DNA of 40,207 nucleotides from an uncultured Pirellula sp. GTDB taxonomy: Bacteria; Planctomycetota; Planctomycetia; Pirellulales; Pirellulaceae. Location of the stretch: the NCBI GenBank assembly GCA_903858115.1, contig CAIOHR010000257.1:1-40207 (forward strand), written 5' to 3'. Made by a program: the position numbers and the translations under genes. The notes under the pieces are model-generated. The model saw only the letters and a program-made list of their open reading frames with translations, was not told where the DNA came from and made no database searches. This document shows positions 1 through 8,260 of this stretch, piece by piece. Each line of letters starts with the position of its first letter. The stretch's first letter is position 1.

Positions 1-147
1 ATTTACTCTGCGAATCCCGCACCGAGCTTTGCAAGCTGTTGAAGGAAGTCATTACAAAGTAATGAGTTTCCTGCCAAGCAAGGCAACACCCGTCTTTACA
101 TCGAGGAACGCCTAAAGCGTGACCATCCGAAAGTTTGGAAGGATTAA
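1..147 (+). pseudogene. 3' end of an unrecognised gene, frame broken
   Basis: Two stretches of coding-like translation follow each other in different frames. Frame 3 gives a K/E-rich segment ending in KLLKEVITK at a stop near 56. Frame 1 then continues from 61 with NEFPAKQGNTRLYIEERL and ends at the stop at 145-147. Joining them needs one extra base around 57-60, so this looks like the C-terminal end of a gene that entered from the left edge and has a frameshift. I do not recognise the family. It lies outside the island repeat that begins at 369. It could also be chance open sequence, since each piece is short. Confidence 0.3.
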
Positions 148-368
148 AACTTCGGTGCACGGGACTTGTTTTTAGCGGGATTGACTACAGGGTCAAAGGT
201 TTAATTGCATTTTGCCAAAAAGGTACAGCACCCTTTTAGCTTTTCGAACTACCTAAAATCCCTGCAAATTCACACAATTGAGTGCGACGGTTTGCAACAG
301 TGGTTTTTGCGTGGTAGACTAATAAATTCCCTGGGGAAACGCTGAAAATCAGTGGTTAAAAAAGTGGC
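148..368. other. Non-coding stretch left of the island repeat
   Basis: No gene is visible here. The octamer CAGTGGTT occurs at 298-305 and again at 350-357, both followed by A/T-rich bases and both just outside the 48-bp repeat. Such short direct repeats beside a crossover site can be arm-type integrase sites, but with only two copies this is weak. Confidence 0.3.
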
Positions 369-416
369 ATGGCATGCAAGAGGTCATGGGTTCAAGTCCC
401 TTTACCTCCACTTGAT
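369..416 (+). repeat. Left 48-bp direct repeat (attL-like, tRNA-Ala(GGC) 3' half)
   Basis: These 48 bases are identical to 12833-12880. They read as the 3' half of a tRNA: anticodon-loop part with GGC, 3' anticodon-stem strand GCAAG, variable loop AGGTC, T-loop TTCAAGT, and acceptor strand TACCTCC, where T at position 70 is the U of the G3-U70 pair diagnostic for tRNA-Ala. The 5' half is absent. The T-stem has one mismatch (ATGGG against CCCTT) in both copies, so both descend from one att sequence rather than from two intact tRNAs. tRNA 3' ends are classic attachment sites for integrases. Confidence 0.72.
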
Positions 417-425
417 GTAAACCTA

Positions 426-833
426 ATGTTTGCTGGCCTTTTTTTTACTCTGGCAATCGCTTTGCCAGTTGGGTACCAATTCGGCATCTGGTGGGGGTTC
501 GCCATTGCACTAATGTTCCTACTTGTGTTTGGGGCTCTCTTCCTTCTAGCTTGGTACAAAGTCTTCAACAGCTATGCTGTCCCTAAAAGCATCCTTTTCT
601 ACGCCCATCTAGCCGGTGTCCCTCTGCTATCGTCAGGCTTCATTGATTTTGGAATTGGTTGGGGACAGTTTAAGTTGACAGAGAATCCACAAATCGAATT
701 GAAAGCTGGCGGAATAAACACTGCAACGCCCAACCTGTATCTAATTGGATTCGGCTCCTTTATTCTGATTTCAAGCTACCTAATAGCTGGCTGGATGTAC
801 GTTCAAGAACGAAGGGCCGAGCTGGCAAGGTGA
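426..833 (+). CDS. Small multi-pass membrane protein, unknown function
   Basis: An open frame begins at 369 inside the tRNA-like repeat, but its first 19 residues are translated repeat sequence, so I place the start at the ATG at 426 (135 residues). The protein has about four hydrophobic segments: residues 1-20, 23-45, 57-80 and 105-127. It ends with a short charged tail (QERRAELAR). No motif identifies its function. It is the first gene inside the island and points toward the convergent rep gene, whose stop is only about 30 bases away. Island-edge membrane proteins are often poorly conserved; a real product is likely but not certain. Confidence 0.55.
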   Translation: MFAGLFFTLAIALPVGYQFGIWWGFAIALMFLLVFGALFLLAWYKVFNSYAVPKSILFYAHLAGVPLLSSGFIDFGIGWGQFKLTENPQIELKAGGINTATPNLYLIGFGSFILISSYLIAGWMYVQERRAELAR

Positions 834-862
834 AACTGTCGCGAGTGACGTCTCACCGATTG

Positions 863-1918
863 TTATCTCGGAACACCCCGTCGTTCGAACCATTTTCGGC
901 AGAAGCCAATAAACGCTGCATCGCGATTTCTGGGCTCTTCAGTCATCCACTCAAGCCATTCGCGTTCTAGGTAGTAAATGTCCCACCCAGGGCAGGCTTC
1001 TTTGGCTTCTTCGTAAGTCATCGCGTTCAGATAGCCAATCTTTGCGTCATCGAACGTGGCAGGAACGATTCCTGCCGTTCCACGGCTGCGGAAGACAATC
1101 ATTTCGCCGTCATCCATTTCAATGGAATAATCGGGGATGTGCTGATGCAATTTGTCCTCGTCTACGATTTGGCCAATCAGCCGCCGAAACTCCTTAAGCG
1201 TTGAGGCAGAGCCGCATTTCAACTGGAGTCGTTCCAGCGATATTTTCCATTCGCTTTGCTTGCCACAGTGTTTTCGAGCGATCTCGTAGATTCTTCGCTC
1301 CAAGGGTTTCCGTAGTCGAAAATAATCCCGATGCAAAGTAAGAACCTCGTTGTGACGGATGGCATTGAAAACCCAATCCGATAACTTGACTTCAACTTCT
1401 TGCATTCGCCCATCGCGAGTTTCGCGAACGATGGTCACTCGCTCAATGAGTCCAAAGTTGTCGAAAACCTCTTGGCCGCCAGTGGCGACGTTGGTACTTA
1501 TGCGAGTGCCAGCAAGTCGCTCGAAAGCCGCCTTGAGCGCTTCGTATCCTTGACCGCTTGTCATCCGGTTTGTTGCCTTGAGCAAGTCATGTGCACGAAA
1601 CCGAAGAACTTGCGATACTTGCTTTCCTTCATTGATCGAACCCATAAGCTGCGATATGCAGTAGATCAAAACGTCGCGATCATGTACCGTTGCAAGCCCA
1701 TCCGCCGAAGGTTTGATCACGACATAATTGGACCCATTTTCGTATCGTCGAATTCGATGGTCTGGTTTAGTTGACAGGGAGAAGATTGGATGCTCCATCG
1801 AAGCCATGTCGCCCTTTGGAACAGCGTCGAAGATATCGCAAACAAAAAAGTCCGGCGTTGGGTGCCGGTCGGGGAGGAGGGGAGATCTATCTTTGAATTG
1901 GGCGACGATATCGGTCAT
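863..1918 (-). CDS. repA: Plasmid replication initiator protein A (RPA family)
   Basis: The 351-residue product resembles the RPA family of plasmid initiators (Pfam PF10134), known mostly from proteobacterial plasmids and some chromosomal islands. Characteristic stretches are RDVLIYCISQLMGSINEGK near residues 82-100, a winged-helix-like region with SGQGYEALKAAFERLAGTRI, and FRLRKPLERRIYEIARKHCG followed by LKEFRRLIGQIV. The protein should bind the iterons at 1930-2079, which lie directly upstream of its start, and open the adjacent origin. The frame is intact and of normal length, so the initiator may be functional. Its neighbours are a small membrane protein and, beyond the origin, about 1 kb without clear genes. 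No partition genes are visible. Confidence 0.85.
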   Translation of the reverse strand: MTDIVAQFKDRSPLLPDRHPTPDFFVCDIFDAVPKGDMASMEHPIFSLSTKPDHRIRRYENGSNYVVIKPSADGLATVHDRDVLIYCISQLMGSINEGKQVSQVLRFRAHDLLKATNRMTSGQGYEALKAAFERLAGTRISTNVATGGQEVFDNFGLIERVTIVRETRDGRMQEVEVKLSDWVFNAIRHNEVLTLHRDYFRLRKPLERRIYEIARKHCGKQSEWKISLERLQLKCGSASTLKEFRRLIGQIVDEDKLHQHIPDYSIEMDDGEMIVFRSRGTAGIVPATFDDAKIGYLNAMTYEEAKEACPGWDIYYLEREWLEWMTEEPRNRDAAFIGFCRKWFERRGVPR

Positions 1919-1929
1919 GACTCGGATAA

Positions 1930-2079
1930 TTCGTCATTTCACACACCAAGTCAAGCATATTCGTCATTTCACCCACTGGAGAGTCCCATTTCGATGTATC
2001 ACACACCAGCAGTAATCTTCGATGGTTTACACACCGTTTTTCGATGGTTTACACACCAAGTTTCGATGGTTTACACACC
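1930..2079 (+). repeat. Six iterons of a RepA-type origin
   Basis: Six directly repeated 18-mers lie immediately upstream of repA. Three are identical (TTCGATGGTTTACACACC at 2018-2035, 2040-2057 and 2062-2079). Three are diverged: TTCGATGTATCACACACC at 1990-2007, TTCGTCATTTCACACACC at 1930-1947, and TTCGTCATTTCACCCACT at 1960-1977. Start-to-start distances are 30, 30, 28, 22 and 22 bases, so the three perfect copies sit two helical turns apart. This is the normal form of a binding array for a plasmid initiator. The diverged copies nearest repA may act as the autoregulatory operator. Confidence 0.88.
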
Positions 2080-2122
2080 GACCACTTCGAAAACGCCAAT
2101 CAATTCAATTGCATAGCGACTG

Positions 2123-2167
2123 CTATCCACAGCGTAACACTCTATTTAACTTAAGTATTTAACACAC
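2123..2167 (+). other. DnaA-box-like site and AT-rich unwinding region of oriV
   Basis: CTATCCACA at 2123-2131 differs by one base from the DnaA-box consensus TTATNCACA. It is followed by a very AT-rich stretch at about 2141-2164 that contains ATTTAAC twice around a CTTAAG palindrome. Together with the iterons this gives the usual order of an iteron-controlled replication origin: rep gene, iterons, DnaA box, AT-rich melting region. Function is inferred from arrangement only. Confidence 0.65.
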
Positions 2168-3043
2168 GGGTGAAGTCGCAGATCGATTCGAGCGCTAAGT
2201 TCGTCGCAAAATGCAACGCTCCAACATCGGTTTCTTATACGTTGGAAGACCAAGTATGCTTTGGAGTAAGCAGATTTGAGGATTGGCATTCAGGATGTTC
2301 AAGCTAGACGAACCGACTTAGCCCGTAACGCTTTGCAGTAGGCTCCCAGAGGTCCAAGAATCAACTCCAGCCTCAGAGCAACGTCGATGAGTCTAATGAA
2401 AAATTGAGACCTCCGTGGGTGTGACCGGCTAATCAAGATGGATGTTGTGACCAACTGGCAAATGCTGGCGCAACATTTAGTAGCAGCATTCCTTCGAGAG
2501 ACGATTTTTTTACTAGTCATTCAAGATGTGGATAATAAGGGCGTAACTGATACGCCTCGACTTTTGTTCACTTTCGGAGGGATCTCTGATGAGCCCGTTT
2601 TTGAATTTTGAGCGTGCTGATCAAATCGTCTCTGCACGTAAGCAGATGGCACACCCGATCTCCGTTGGATGAACGGAACGATTGTGCGTGCCGTAATATG
2701 CGTCGGTGGCGGTGGCAAAGAAGTATCCCTGAAGAACAGCGGATCACGGATCACGGGTTAGTTGTTCTCGCAGTGATATGCGACAGACGTGGATATTCCC
2801 ACAGTGTCTATACAGAGCCAGTTGTATATGCCGCCTGTCTGCCCTTGCTGCGAATCAGAAATTGTTTTTCGGGCGATTGGGTAATGCGATTGGGTAAAAA
2901 GAACAGTTGAAGGGTTGACTAACGGACCTTGCCGACAGTTGCGATTTGTTAGACCTCAAGAGTTTCGCATTTTCGATGCGTGCGACAAAAATCTTCTGAT
3001 TATGCAAAAAATAAATTTTGCGAATTCCGAATGGTTTTTTCTT
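2168..3043. other. About 0.9 kb without a convincing gene
   Basis: Only short overlapping frames occur. The best is a 73-codon minus-strand frame at 2299-2520 with an arginine-rich start and a segment FIRLIDVALRLELILGPLGA that looks protein-like, but no family is recognised and there is no clear ribosome binding site. The frames at 2521-2754 (minus) and 2608-2910 (plus) overlap each other and have no coding character. The stretch may hold regulatory DNA or decayed genes between the origin and the cargo cluster. Confidence 0.4.
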
Positions 3044-3078
3044 GCAATAGCTATTGCGGTCGCTCTAATCGCGATTAG
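3044..3078. promoter_or_regulatory. Two adjacent perfect 14-bp palindromes upstream of the cargo cluster
   Basis: GCAATAGCTATTGC (3044-3057) and CTAATCGCGATTAG (3065-3078) are each perfect 14-bp palindromes separated by seven bases, so their centres are 21 bases apart, or two helical turns. They lie about 70 bases upstream of the lipoprotein gene at 3151 and just after a T-rich tract. Spacing and position suit a pair of dimeric operator sites controlling the peptide/peptidase cluster. No regulator gene is recognised nearby. Confidence 0.45.
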
Positions 3079-3150
3079 CGGGGCATGACATCGCGTTACG
3101 TTTCATCCCCTCAGCAATAAACTTCCTGAATTGTTCTTGAGGGTAGAACT

Positions 3151-3639
3151 TTGAACAAACATGGCATTCTCCATTTGTCGAACTTGCTAATCGTCGCGAT
3201 GCTCCTTCAGCTCGCAGTCTTATTATTTGGCTGTCAAGAAGTGACCACTACCTTGTCGAGATCATCCACGACATTGCGTGAAACGAAATCCGATTCGGAA
3301 CCGTCAGTGCTCAAAGTCGAAGCAGGAGTTTTCTTTTTGGATCAATCAAGTTATCTATGTATCCCGCTGTCACAATTCGGCTTAACTAACGACCGAACAA
3401 TTGAAGCCGTAACTTCTTCGTGTGAATGTGTTTTTCCCACTGTGATTCGATACCAAGCATCCCAAGGAACGTCAAAAGAGGCAATTCGTTTAGATATTCT
3501 AAAAGAGAGGCAAAGTTCAAGCAACGCTAGGCCTGCGTCGCTTGAAGTCGAGGTTACGGTACTCTTGGACAACCAAGAGAAACGGGCAATTGTCTTAACT
3601 TTTCTACACACTTCGTATTGGGAGGATGCGAAAACGTGA
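3151..3639 (+). CDS. DUF1573-like lipoprotein
   Basis: The 162-residue protein starts at TTG with the purine-rich sequence GAGGG about ten bases upstream. A basic/hydrophobic leader ends in a lipobox (LLFGC, Cys28), so it is probably a lipoprotein on the periplasmic side. The rest resembles a single DUF1573 (Ig-like) domain: the region TIEAVTSSCECVFP (Cys91, Cys93) matches the SCxC signature of that family, and a beta-rich tail follows. DUF1573 proteins are abundant in planctomycetes and have no established function. The gene is first in the cluster, 55 bases before the Cys-rich peptide gene, and shares the DUF1573 theme with the C-terminal part of the peptidase fusion at 4273. Confidence 0.65.
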   Translation: MNKHGILHLSNLLIVAMLLQLAVLLFGCQEVTTTLSRSSTTLRETKSDSEPSVLKVEAGVFFLDQSSYLCIPLSQFGLTNDRTIEAVTSSCECVFPTVIRYQASQGTSKEAIRLDILKERQSSSNARPASLEVEVTVLLDNQEKRAIVLTFLHTSYWEDAKT

Positions 3640-3694
3640 TTTGCTTTGGTGTTTTAACCGTTCTGTCAAATTCTTGTGAACTAGGAAAATCAGT

Positions 3695-4156
3695 ATGAAA
3701 ACTAAGTTACGTGTTCTAGTAGCTTCAATTTGTTTTTCTGCGTCGTTTGCTATCCTGCATCTGGACCGCAATTCAACTTTACGAACCGTTGATACCGATA
3801 CAATGACGACTTATTTTGCAGGTGGTGCAAAATGTAAGGGTAGGTACGAAGATACGAGTGCTTGTACCGGGATAGAGAATTGTCTCCCGCCTGGATCGAT
3901 ACCAAATAACGCAGGCGCATGGAAACAGGAAGTCTACACTGGTCAAACAAAAGTAACTTGCAACGGTTCGGCCAGCGGAAACAAGACTTGTGCTTGTTCC
4001 GAAAATACTCCGCTAACATGCACAGGATTCAAGCCCTGTTCCGGCACCAACTGCACTTCCTGCGGCAGTACGAGCCCAGAAACAACAGTAGACACCGTGA
4101 TACATCTTGGTGGCGATAGTTGTACTGCTGATTCACAGTGTGAAGCCGATAGCTGA
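3695..4156 (+). CDS. Secreted Cys-rich peptide precursor with Gly-Gly leader
   Basis: The 153-residue product has a basic start and hydrophobic segment (residues 2-22), a spacer with TVDTDTMTTYFAGG, and Gly43-Gly44 directly before Ala45. Everything after the Gly-Gly is polar and carries 12 cysteines (47, 57, 63, 89, 99, 101, 109, 115, 120, 123, 143, 149), many as CxC, CxxC and CxnC pairs, and few hydrophobics. That is the layout of a leader-bearing exported peptide cleaved after a double glycine, and the next gene encodes a C39 (double-glycine) peptidase domain. A ribosome binding site (AGGAAAA) precedes the ATG. I infer that it is the substrate or structural product of this cluster. No known peptide family is recognised. 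Confidence 0.65.
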   Translation: MKTKLRVLVASICFSASFAILHLDRNSTLRTVDTDTMTTYFAGGAKCKGRYEDTSACTGIENCLPPGSIPNNAGAWKQEVYTGQTKVTCNGSASGNKTCACSENTPLTCTGFKPCSGTNCTSCGSTSPETTVDTVIHLGGDSCTADSQCEADS

Positions 4157-4188
4157 TCGCATTCAATGGCTGATCAAGAGAAAATGTC

Positions 4189-4219
4189 CGATCGTCGTAG
4201 ATAGAATTCTCGACGATCG
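4189..4219 (+). terminator. Intergenic hairpin between peptide and peptidase genes
   Basis: CGATCGTCG (4189-4197) and CGACGATCG (4211-4219) form a perfect 9-bp stem with a 13-base loop. It sits 33 bases after the peptide stop and about 50 bases before the peptidase start. No T-tract follows, so it is more likely an attenuator, partial terminator or RNA-stabilising structure than a full terminator. Such a hairpin would let the small peptide be made in excess over the downstream enzymes. Confidence 0.5.
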
Positions 4220-4272
4220 CTAAGCAACTTTCATTCATTCATATTCGTTTAGGCTCGAAAGGTAGGAGACCC

Positions 4273-6777
4273 TTGATTAATTCTATTATCCGGACAAGTT
4301 TTGCCGTAGTTTTGTTTGGTTTTGTCTTTTTGAGCCGCAATGTAGTTCTGGCTGACGATGCTTTAGTTTCAAGAATAAAAAGCAGTATGGAATTGTCCTC
4401 GTATGCGATAGAGTCTAAGTGGACGCATAGTGATGGAATTACAAGAATTTGGAATTGGAAGGATCGATTTGATAGAAAACGTTTGAAGTCACAGACAAAA
4501 CAAGGATTAGTGGATTCCATCTATAATGGTGAAATTTCGACTGAGTTCTCTCCCCGTACTGGGAAAGGCCCCGCAAATCAAATATTAATATATCCAGGTA
4601 AGGACAAAATAGATTTCGAGCGACTTCAAAATCCAATTTTGTTTTTGAACTACGGTCTATCGATTAGTCTGGACAAACGAAGTATCGAAGAGCGGAGTTC
4701 AACTAAATTGCATTCCGAAAATGGACGCAAAATATTAACTTTCCAGACAGGCAAAACAGGACACAAAGTAGAGACCGACCCGAATTATTCAGACGCTGTT
4801 TTGAGTTACGAATACAAGTTTGAGAACGGGTGGATTGGACTAGAGAAAAGATCAGATTTCCGCCTTGTCAATGGACACTGGGTCGCATTCAAAGGTGAGA
4901 TATTTGGGAACGGAAAAGTCACTACTTCTTATGACATAGTTCAAGCGAAAGTCAATGACGAAATAGATCCAAGTGTGTTCGACATTATCATACCTCCCAA
5001 AACAGTAGTTTCCGACAATAGATTTCATGTAACATATATTTCGGGGGCCGGAACCACAAGAGAAAAGCAACTTGCTGAACTCGCTGACGCAGCAATGGCC
5101 GAACAAGGGCAGCCTCCTCGGAAAGAGAAGAATCGAAATGCATACATTGTACTTACATCAATCGTAATTCTTGTTTTTGTCTCGCTTGCCGTCGTCTACT
5201 TAGTTAGACGTAAATTTTTAGGGCTTCTTGTGTGTATCTTGTTTGCGATTCATAGTGGTAAAATCGAGGCTCAGCTTGAGAGCAATCCTTTTGGACTAGA
5301 CACCTATACGTCGTGTGGCCCAAACTGTGTTACATTCATAAATAACATGCTTACGAATAGAATTGTAGATTACAATCGCGTTTGCGAATTGTGTGAAGTA
5401 GGCCCCCAAGGCACTTCTTTGAAAAACTTGGAGAAAGCTTGCAATGAGTTGGGCCTTTCACCAAATGTTGTCCAGTTTAAGTCGACTGGAATAAGCCGGC
5501 TTAGTCTTCCTTGTATTATGGGAGTTCGATTAGAGAAACGTGGTACGAATCATTACGTCGTTCTCGTCAGGAAAAACGCAGAGGGGAATTCATTCTACGT
5601 ATTCAACCCCCCCGGAAGCCTTGAATGGATTGATTTGAAAACTCTTAAGGAGATAACTTCTGGATTGGCAGTGCAGGTTTACGTCTCAAATAGTCGGCAA
5701 ATTGATTCGTACCGTATAGAGAAAACGGTTGGGATTTTTCTGGCTGTTAGTGGCATCCTGTTGCTATTAGGGCATAGACTTTTCCAGAATTTAAGAAATC
5801 GAGTTTTTGGTCGGTTGGCCGTAGTATCGTTTTTTGGACTGGCAACGCTTTTGGGTTGCAACGGCCGCGTCACTTCGAGCAAAAAAGCAACTAATGAACA
5901 TGTTAAGAAACTTGGTGAACTCTCGCCCGGACAAGTGGTGTCGGCTAGTTTTGAATTAAGAAACGAAAGTACAAAATCGATTAAGATAACCAAAATTGTT
6001 CGATCGTGTGTTTGCCTAGACGTGGGTCTTGATGTGGAACTTGGGCAATCGATTGCTCCACAATCGACATTGTCAATCCCCGTAAAATTCACGGCCTCTG
6101 AAACGCATGGATTTGCAAGAAAGTCAGTGGACCTGATTACTGACTCATTAGAGCACAACTATGCTTCCATCCGATTAACAATCGAAGGAATGGTTGTTGC
6201 GCCTGTGATTATTGATCCTGTGAAACTTGTGTTTGGAAAGGTCAAATCGGAAGGCGATGGAATTCGCAAAATCACCATTGGGATAAATGACACAGCACTT
6301 AACGAAAAGGAGTTTGATTTAGTTTCAAACGATTCACGTATTCTAATTGAGAAATTGAGCAATTCTCCCCAGATTCGAACCTTTAACGCAATTGTAAATA
6401 GGAATTTTCCGAGAGGGGACATCACTGGCGAGTTGCAGGTAGTTTGCGAGAGTGAAATCATAAAAAAAATACACTTCATGGGCTTCATCGACCGGGAGCT
6501 TTCGTCGACTCCATCGTCATTAATTATTTCTGGTGTGAATCGCAGGACCGCTTTCCGCATTGAGGGAACGGGAGCGAGACAAGTTTCGGTCAAGTCCTGC
6601 ACGAGCACTTTGGATGGACTGCAATTTGCTGTGGCAAAAAAATCAGAGCTTGAATACTTCGTTGATATAGAATTGGATGCAACAAATGCACGTGTTGGAA
6701 AAGGATTGGTGCAAGTTGATTTTGAAGGCTCAGATCAAGAACTCCTTATTCCAATCAGTGTGAGCGATGGTTACTGA
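4273..6777 (+). CDS. C39-like peptidase / DUF1573 three-part membrane fusion
   Basis: The 834-residue protein starts at TTG behind a clear AGGAG. It reads as three fused exported modules. Module 1 (1-311): signal peptide to about residue 27, a beta-rich domain resembling LolA/MucB-type folds, and a membrane segment at 290-311. Module 2 (314-475): a second signal-like hydrophobic start ending in IEAQ, then a C39 peptidase-like domain with Cys348 (SCGPNC) and His427 (NHYVVL). The usual Asp is replaced by Asn445 in FNPPG. Module 3: membrane segment near 484-505, then a lipobox-like LLGC (Cys529) and a DUF1573 domain with SCVC (Cys579, Cys581), followed by further beta-rich sequence. It overlaps the next gene by 11 bases. 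By context it should process the Cys-rich peptide at 3695; the N-terminal fold assignment is tentative. Confidence 0.7.
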   Translation: MINSIIRTSFAVVLFGFVFLSRNVVLADDALVSRIKSSMELSSYAIESKWTHSDGITRIWNWKDRFDRKRLKSQTKQGLVDSIYNGEISTEFSPRTGKGPANQILIYPGKDKIDFERLQNPILFLNYGLSISLDKRSIEERSSTKLHSENGRKILTFQTGKTGHKVETDPNYSDAVLSYEYKFENGWIGLEKRSDFRLVNGHWVAFKGEIFGNGKVTTSYDIVQAKVNDEIDPSVFDIIIPPKTVVSDNRFHVTYISGAGTTREKQLAELADAAMAEQGQPPRKEKNRNAYIVLTSIVILVFVSLAVVYLVRRKFLGLLVCILFAIHSGKIEAQLESNPFGLDTYTSCGPNCVTFINNMLTNRIVDYNRVCELCEVGPQGTSLKNLEKACNELGLSPNVVQFKSTGISRLSLPCIMGVRLEKRGTNHYVVLVRKNAEGNSFYVFNPPGSLEWIDLKTLKEITSGLAVQVYVSNSRQIDSYRIEKTVGIFLAVSGILLLLGHRLFQNLRNRVFGRLAVVSFFGLATLLGCNGRVTSSKKATNEHVKKLGELSPGQVVSASFELRNESTKSIKITKIVRSCVCLDVGLDVELGQSIAPQSTLSIPVKFTASETHGFARKSVDLITDSLEHNYASIRLTIEGMVVAPVIIDPVKLVFGKVKSEGDGIRKITIGINDTALNEKEFDLVSNDSRILIEKLSNSPQIRTFNAIVNRNFPRGDITGELQVVCESEIIKKIHFMGFIDRELSSTPSSLIISGVNRRTAFRIEGTGARQVSVKSCTSTLDGLQFAVAKKSELEYFVDIELDATNARVGKGLVQVDFEGSDQELLIPISVSDGY

Positions 6778-8260
6778 CCATAGTCGAAATGGGAACGAGG
6801 CCAAAGACATTGCTGGAGTTTCTAGCTCCTTAAGCAAATGCAACAAACCATCTAGTCTTGGATTGAGGAACCATGCGGCTTGTCGATCGCAACTGTATTG
6901 TGTTGCTTATATCGTCGTCATCGTTGTTGCCTTATTTGAGAGAGTTTCACTGACGCTTGTTAATCGCGAAGCAAACGACAATCATTTTGAAGTAATTCAA
7001 CTTCTCTCGGAAAACATTCGAGAACTTAGTATGGAGGATTGCCGCGAGTGTTTTCATCCAAAGTTGTATTATTTGGTCTGTGTGCGCGTTTTGGATGGCT
7101 TGGGAACAGAAAACATTGATTCGAACATCCTGATATCACAATCCCTGAACTGTATCTCGGGTTTCCTCACCCTAATCGTAGTTTGGCTAGGGCTTCGCGC
7201 ACAAAATCCTGAACGATTGTGCTTGTTTCTTACTTTTGCGTGGGTCGCGACCAATCCTCGCCTGATTGCCATCAATAGTCAGGTTTCCAACGATTCGTTT
7301 TGTATTCTATTTGGAACGATAGCGATCTATTTCACAGCAAGGATGTTGAGGTCAGATCGAATAGGTGATTATGTATTTGCACAGGTTGCACTAGGATGTG
7401 CAATTCTCACAAAGGGAACTTCTTGGCCAGCTTCGTTAGCGATCCTGATTCTGTTGTCGTCAAAAGCGGTATTCAGATTGGAAGTTCGGATTAGGTATCT
7501 GATTTATGCAGGTATCTGCACGGCAATGATTGCAGCTTCGATTTCTTTCGGAGGGTATGATTTCGAGAACTATGATAAGTATGCAAACTTGGGTAAAGGA
7601 GAACCTCTGTTTTTTTTCGATCGAACGGTGGTCGGAAGACCAGGCGTGATTTCAATTTGGGATTCGTACTTTACATTTCGATATGTTGATCTATTGAAGA
7701 ATCCCATCAATTTGCGTGAGCAGGAACTAGAGCCTTTTCACCGATCCAGTGTTTGGACTCAGCTGTATGGTAGACTGCACAGTGTGCAATTCGACTTTCA
7801 TCCAAAATCTTGGCGGACACAGTCTGACATAGCAAAGAATACGAATCGCGTAATTTTTGTTTTGTCGATTAGTTGGTTGGTGGTTTCGATGGTTGGTTTA
7901 GCAAGTTGTCTCCTAGATTTTGCAAATAGAGTTCGACTTCAAGGAGTGCATTTCCTAGGAGACGGAGAACGGTACATTCATTTACTCGTCGTAATTGGTT
8001 ATCTTTCATTCATCGTGTTTTTCACCTTTAGCTATCGAGACTTTGCCGCAATGAATGTAATATATATATTTCCTGGGATTCTTAGTTTTGCCATAATTCT
8101 TCAGGAAGGGATTAGGGTTGTATTGGATCGTTTGTTTAGATTTAGCAAGCATTGTGGATGGGGATTCGTTTTTGTATTTCTTCTCTTGTGCATCATGTAT
8201 GTCCAAGGTTTGGAACTTCTTGTTGAGCAGTTAAGTGTCGTTTCCGGAGAAGGGATATAA
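6767..8260 (+). CDS. Multi-spanning GT-C-like glycosyltransferase
   Basis: The 497-residue integral membrane protein has about ten hydrophobic segments and the look of the ArnT/PMT (GT39/GT83) glycosyltransferase superfamily, which moves sugars from polyprenyl phosphate carriers on the outer face of the membrane. A first periplasmic loop after the first membrane segment carries the acidic stretch EANDNHFEV, and a later loop has HPKLYYL; both resemble catalytic-loop features of the superfamily, but I cannot assign the catalytic residue. The start overlaps the peptidase stop by 11 bases and the stop shares a base with the next start (TAATG), so translation is probably coupled. Together with the Dpm1-like GT2 at 9905 it could glycosylate an exported product of the cluster. 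Confidence 0.65.
   Translation: MVTDHSRNGNEAKDIAGVSSSLSKCNKPSSLGLRNHAACRSQLYCVAYIVVIVVALFERVSLTLVNREANDNHFEVIQLLSENIRELSMEDCRECFHPKLYYLVCVRVLDGLGTENIDSNILISQSLNCISGFLTLIVVWLGLRAQNPERLCLFLTFAWVATNPRLIAINSQVSNDSFCILFGTIAIYFTARMLRSDRIGDYVFAQVALGCAILTKGTSWPASLAILILLSSKAVFRLEVRIRYLIYAGICTAMIAASISFGGYDFENYDKYANLGKGEPLFFFDRTVVGRPGVISIWDSYFTFRYVDLLKNPINLREQELEPFHRSSVWTQLYGRLHSVQFDFHPKSWRTQSDIAKNTNRVIFVLSISWLVVSMVGLASCLLDFANRVRLQGVHFLGDGERYIHLLVVIGYLSFIVFFTFSYRDFAAMNVIYIFPGILSFAIILQEGIRVVLDRLFRFSKHCGWGFVFVFLLLCIMYVQGLELLVEQLSVVSGEGI

Noticed and set aside
369..425. Translation of the membrane protein from the ATG at 369
   Set aside because: The first 19 codons are the tRNA-like repeat itself. The ATG at 426 opens the first membrane segment directly.
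1930..2079. CRISPR array
   Set aside because: Repeats are 18 bases, spacers are only 4-12 bases and uneven, copies are diverged on one side, and a RepA gene starts next to them. Iterons explain all of this.
2521..2910. Overlapping frames at 2521-2754 (minus) and 2608-2910 (plus)
   Set aside because: They oppose each other, show no known motif or start signal, and have a random-looking composition.
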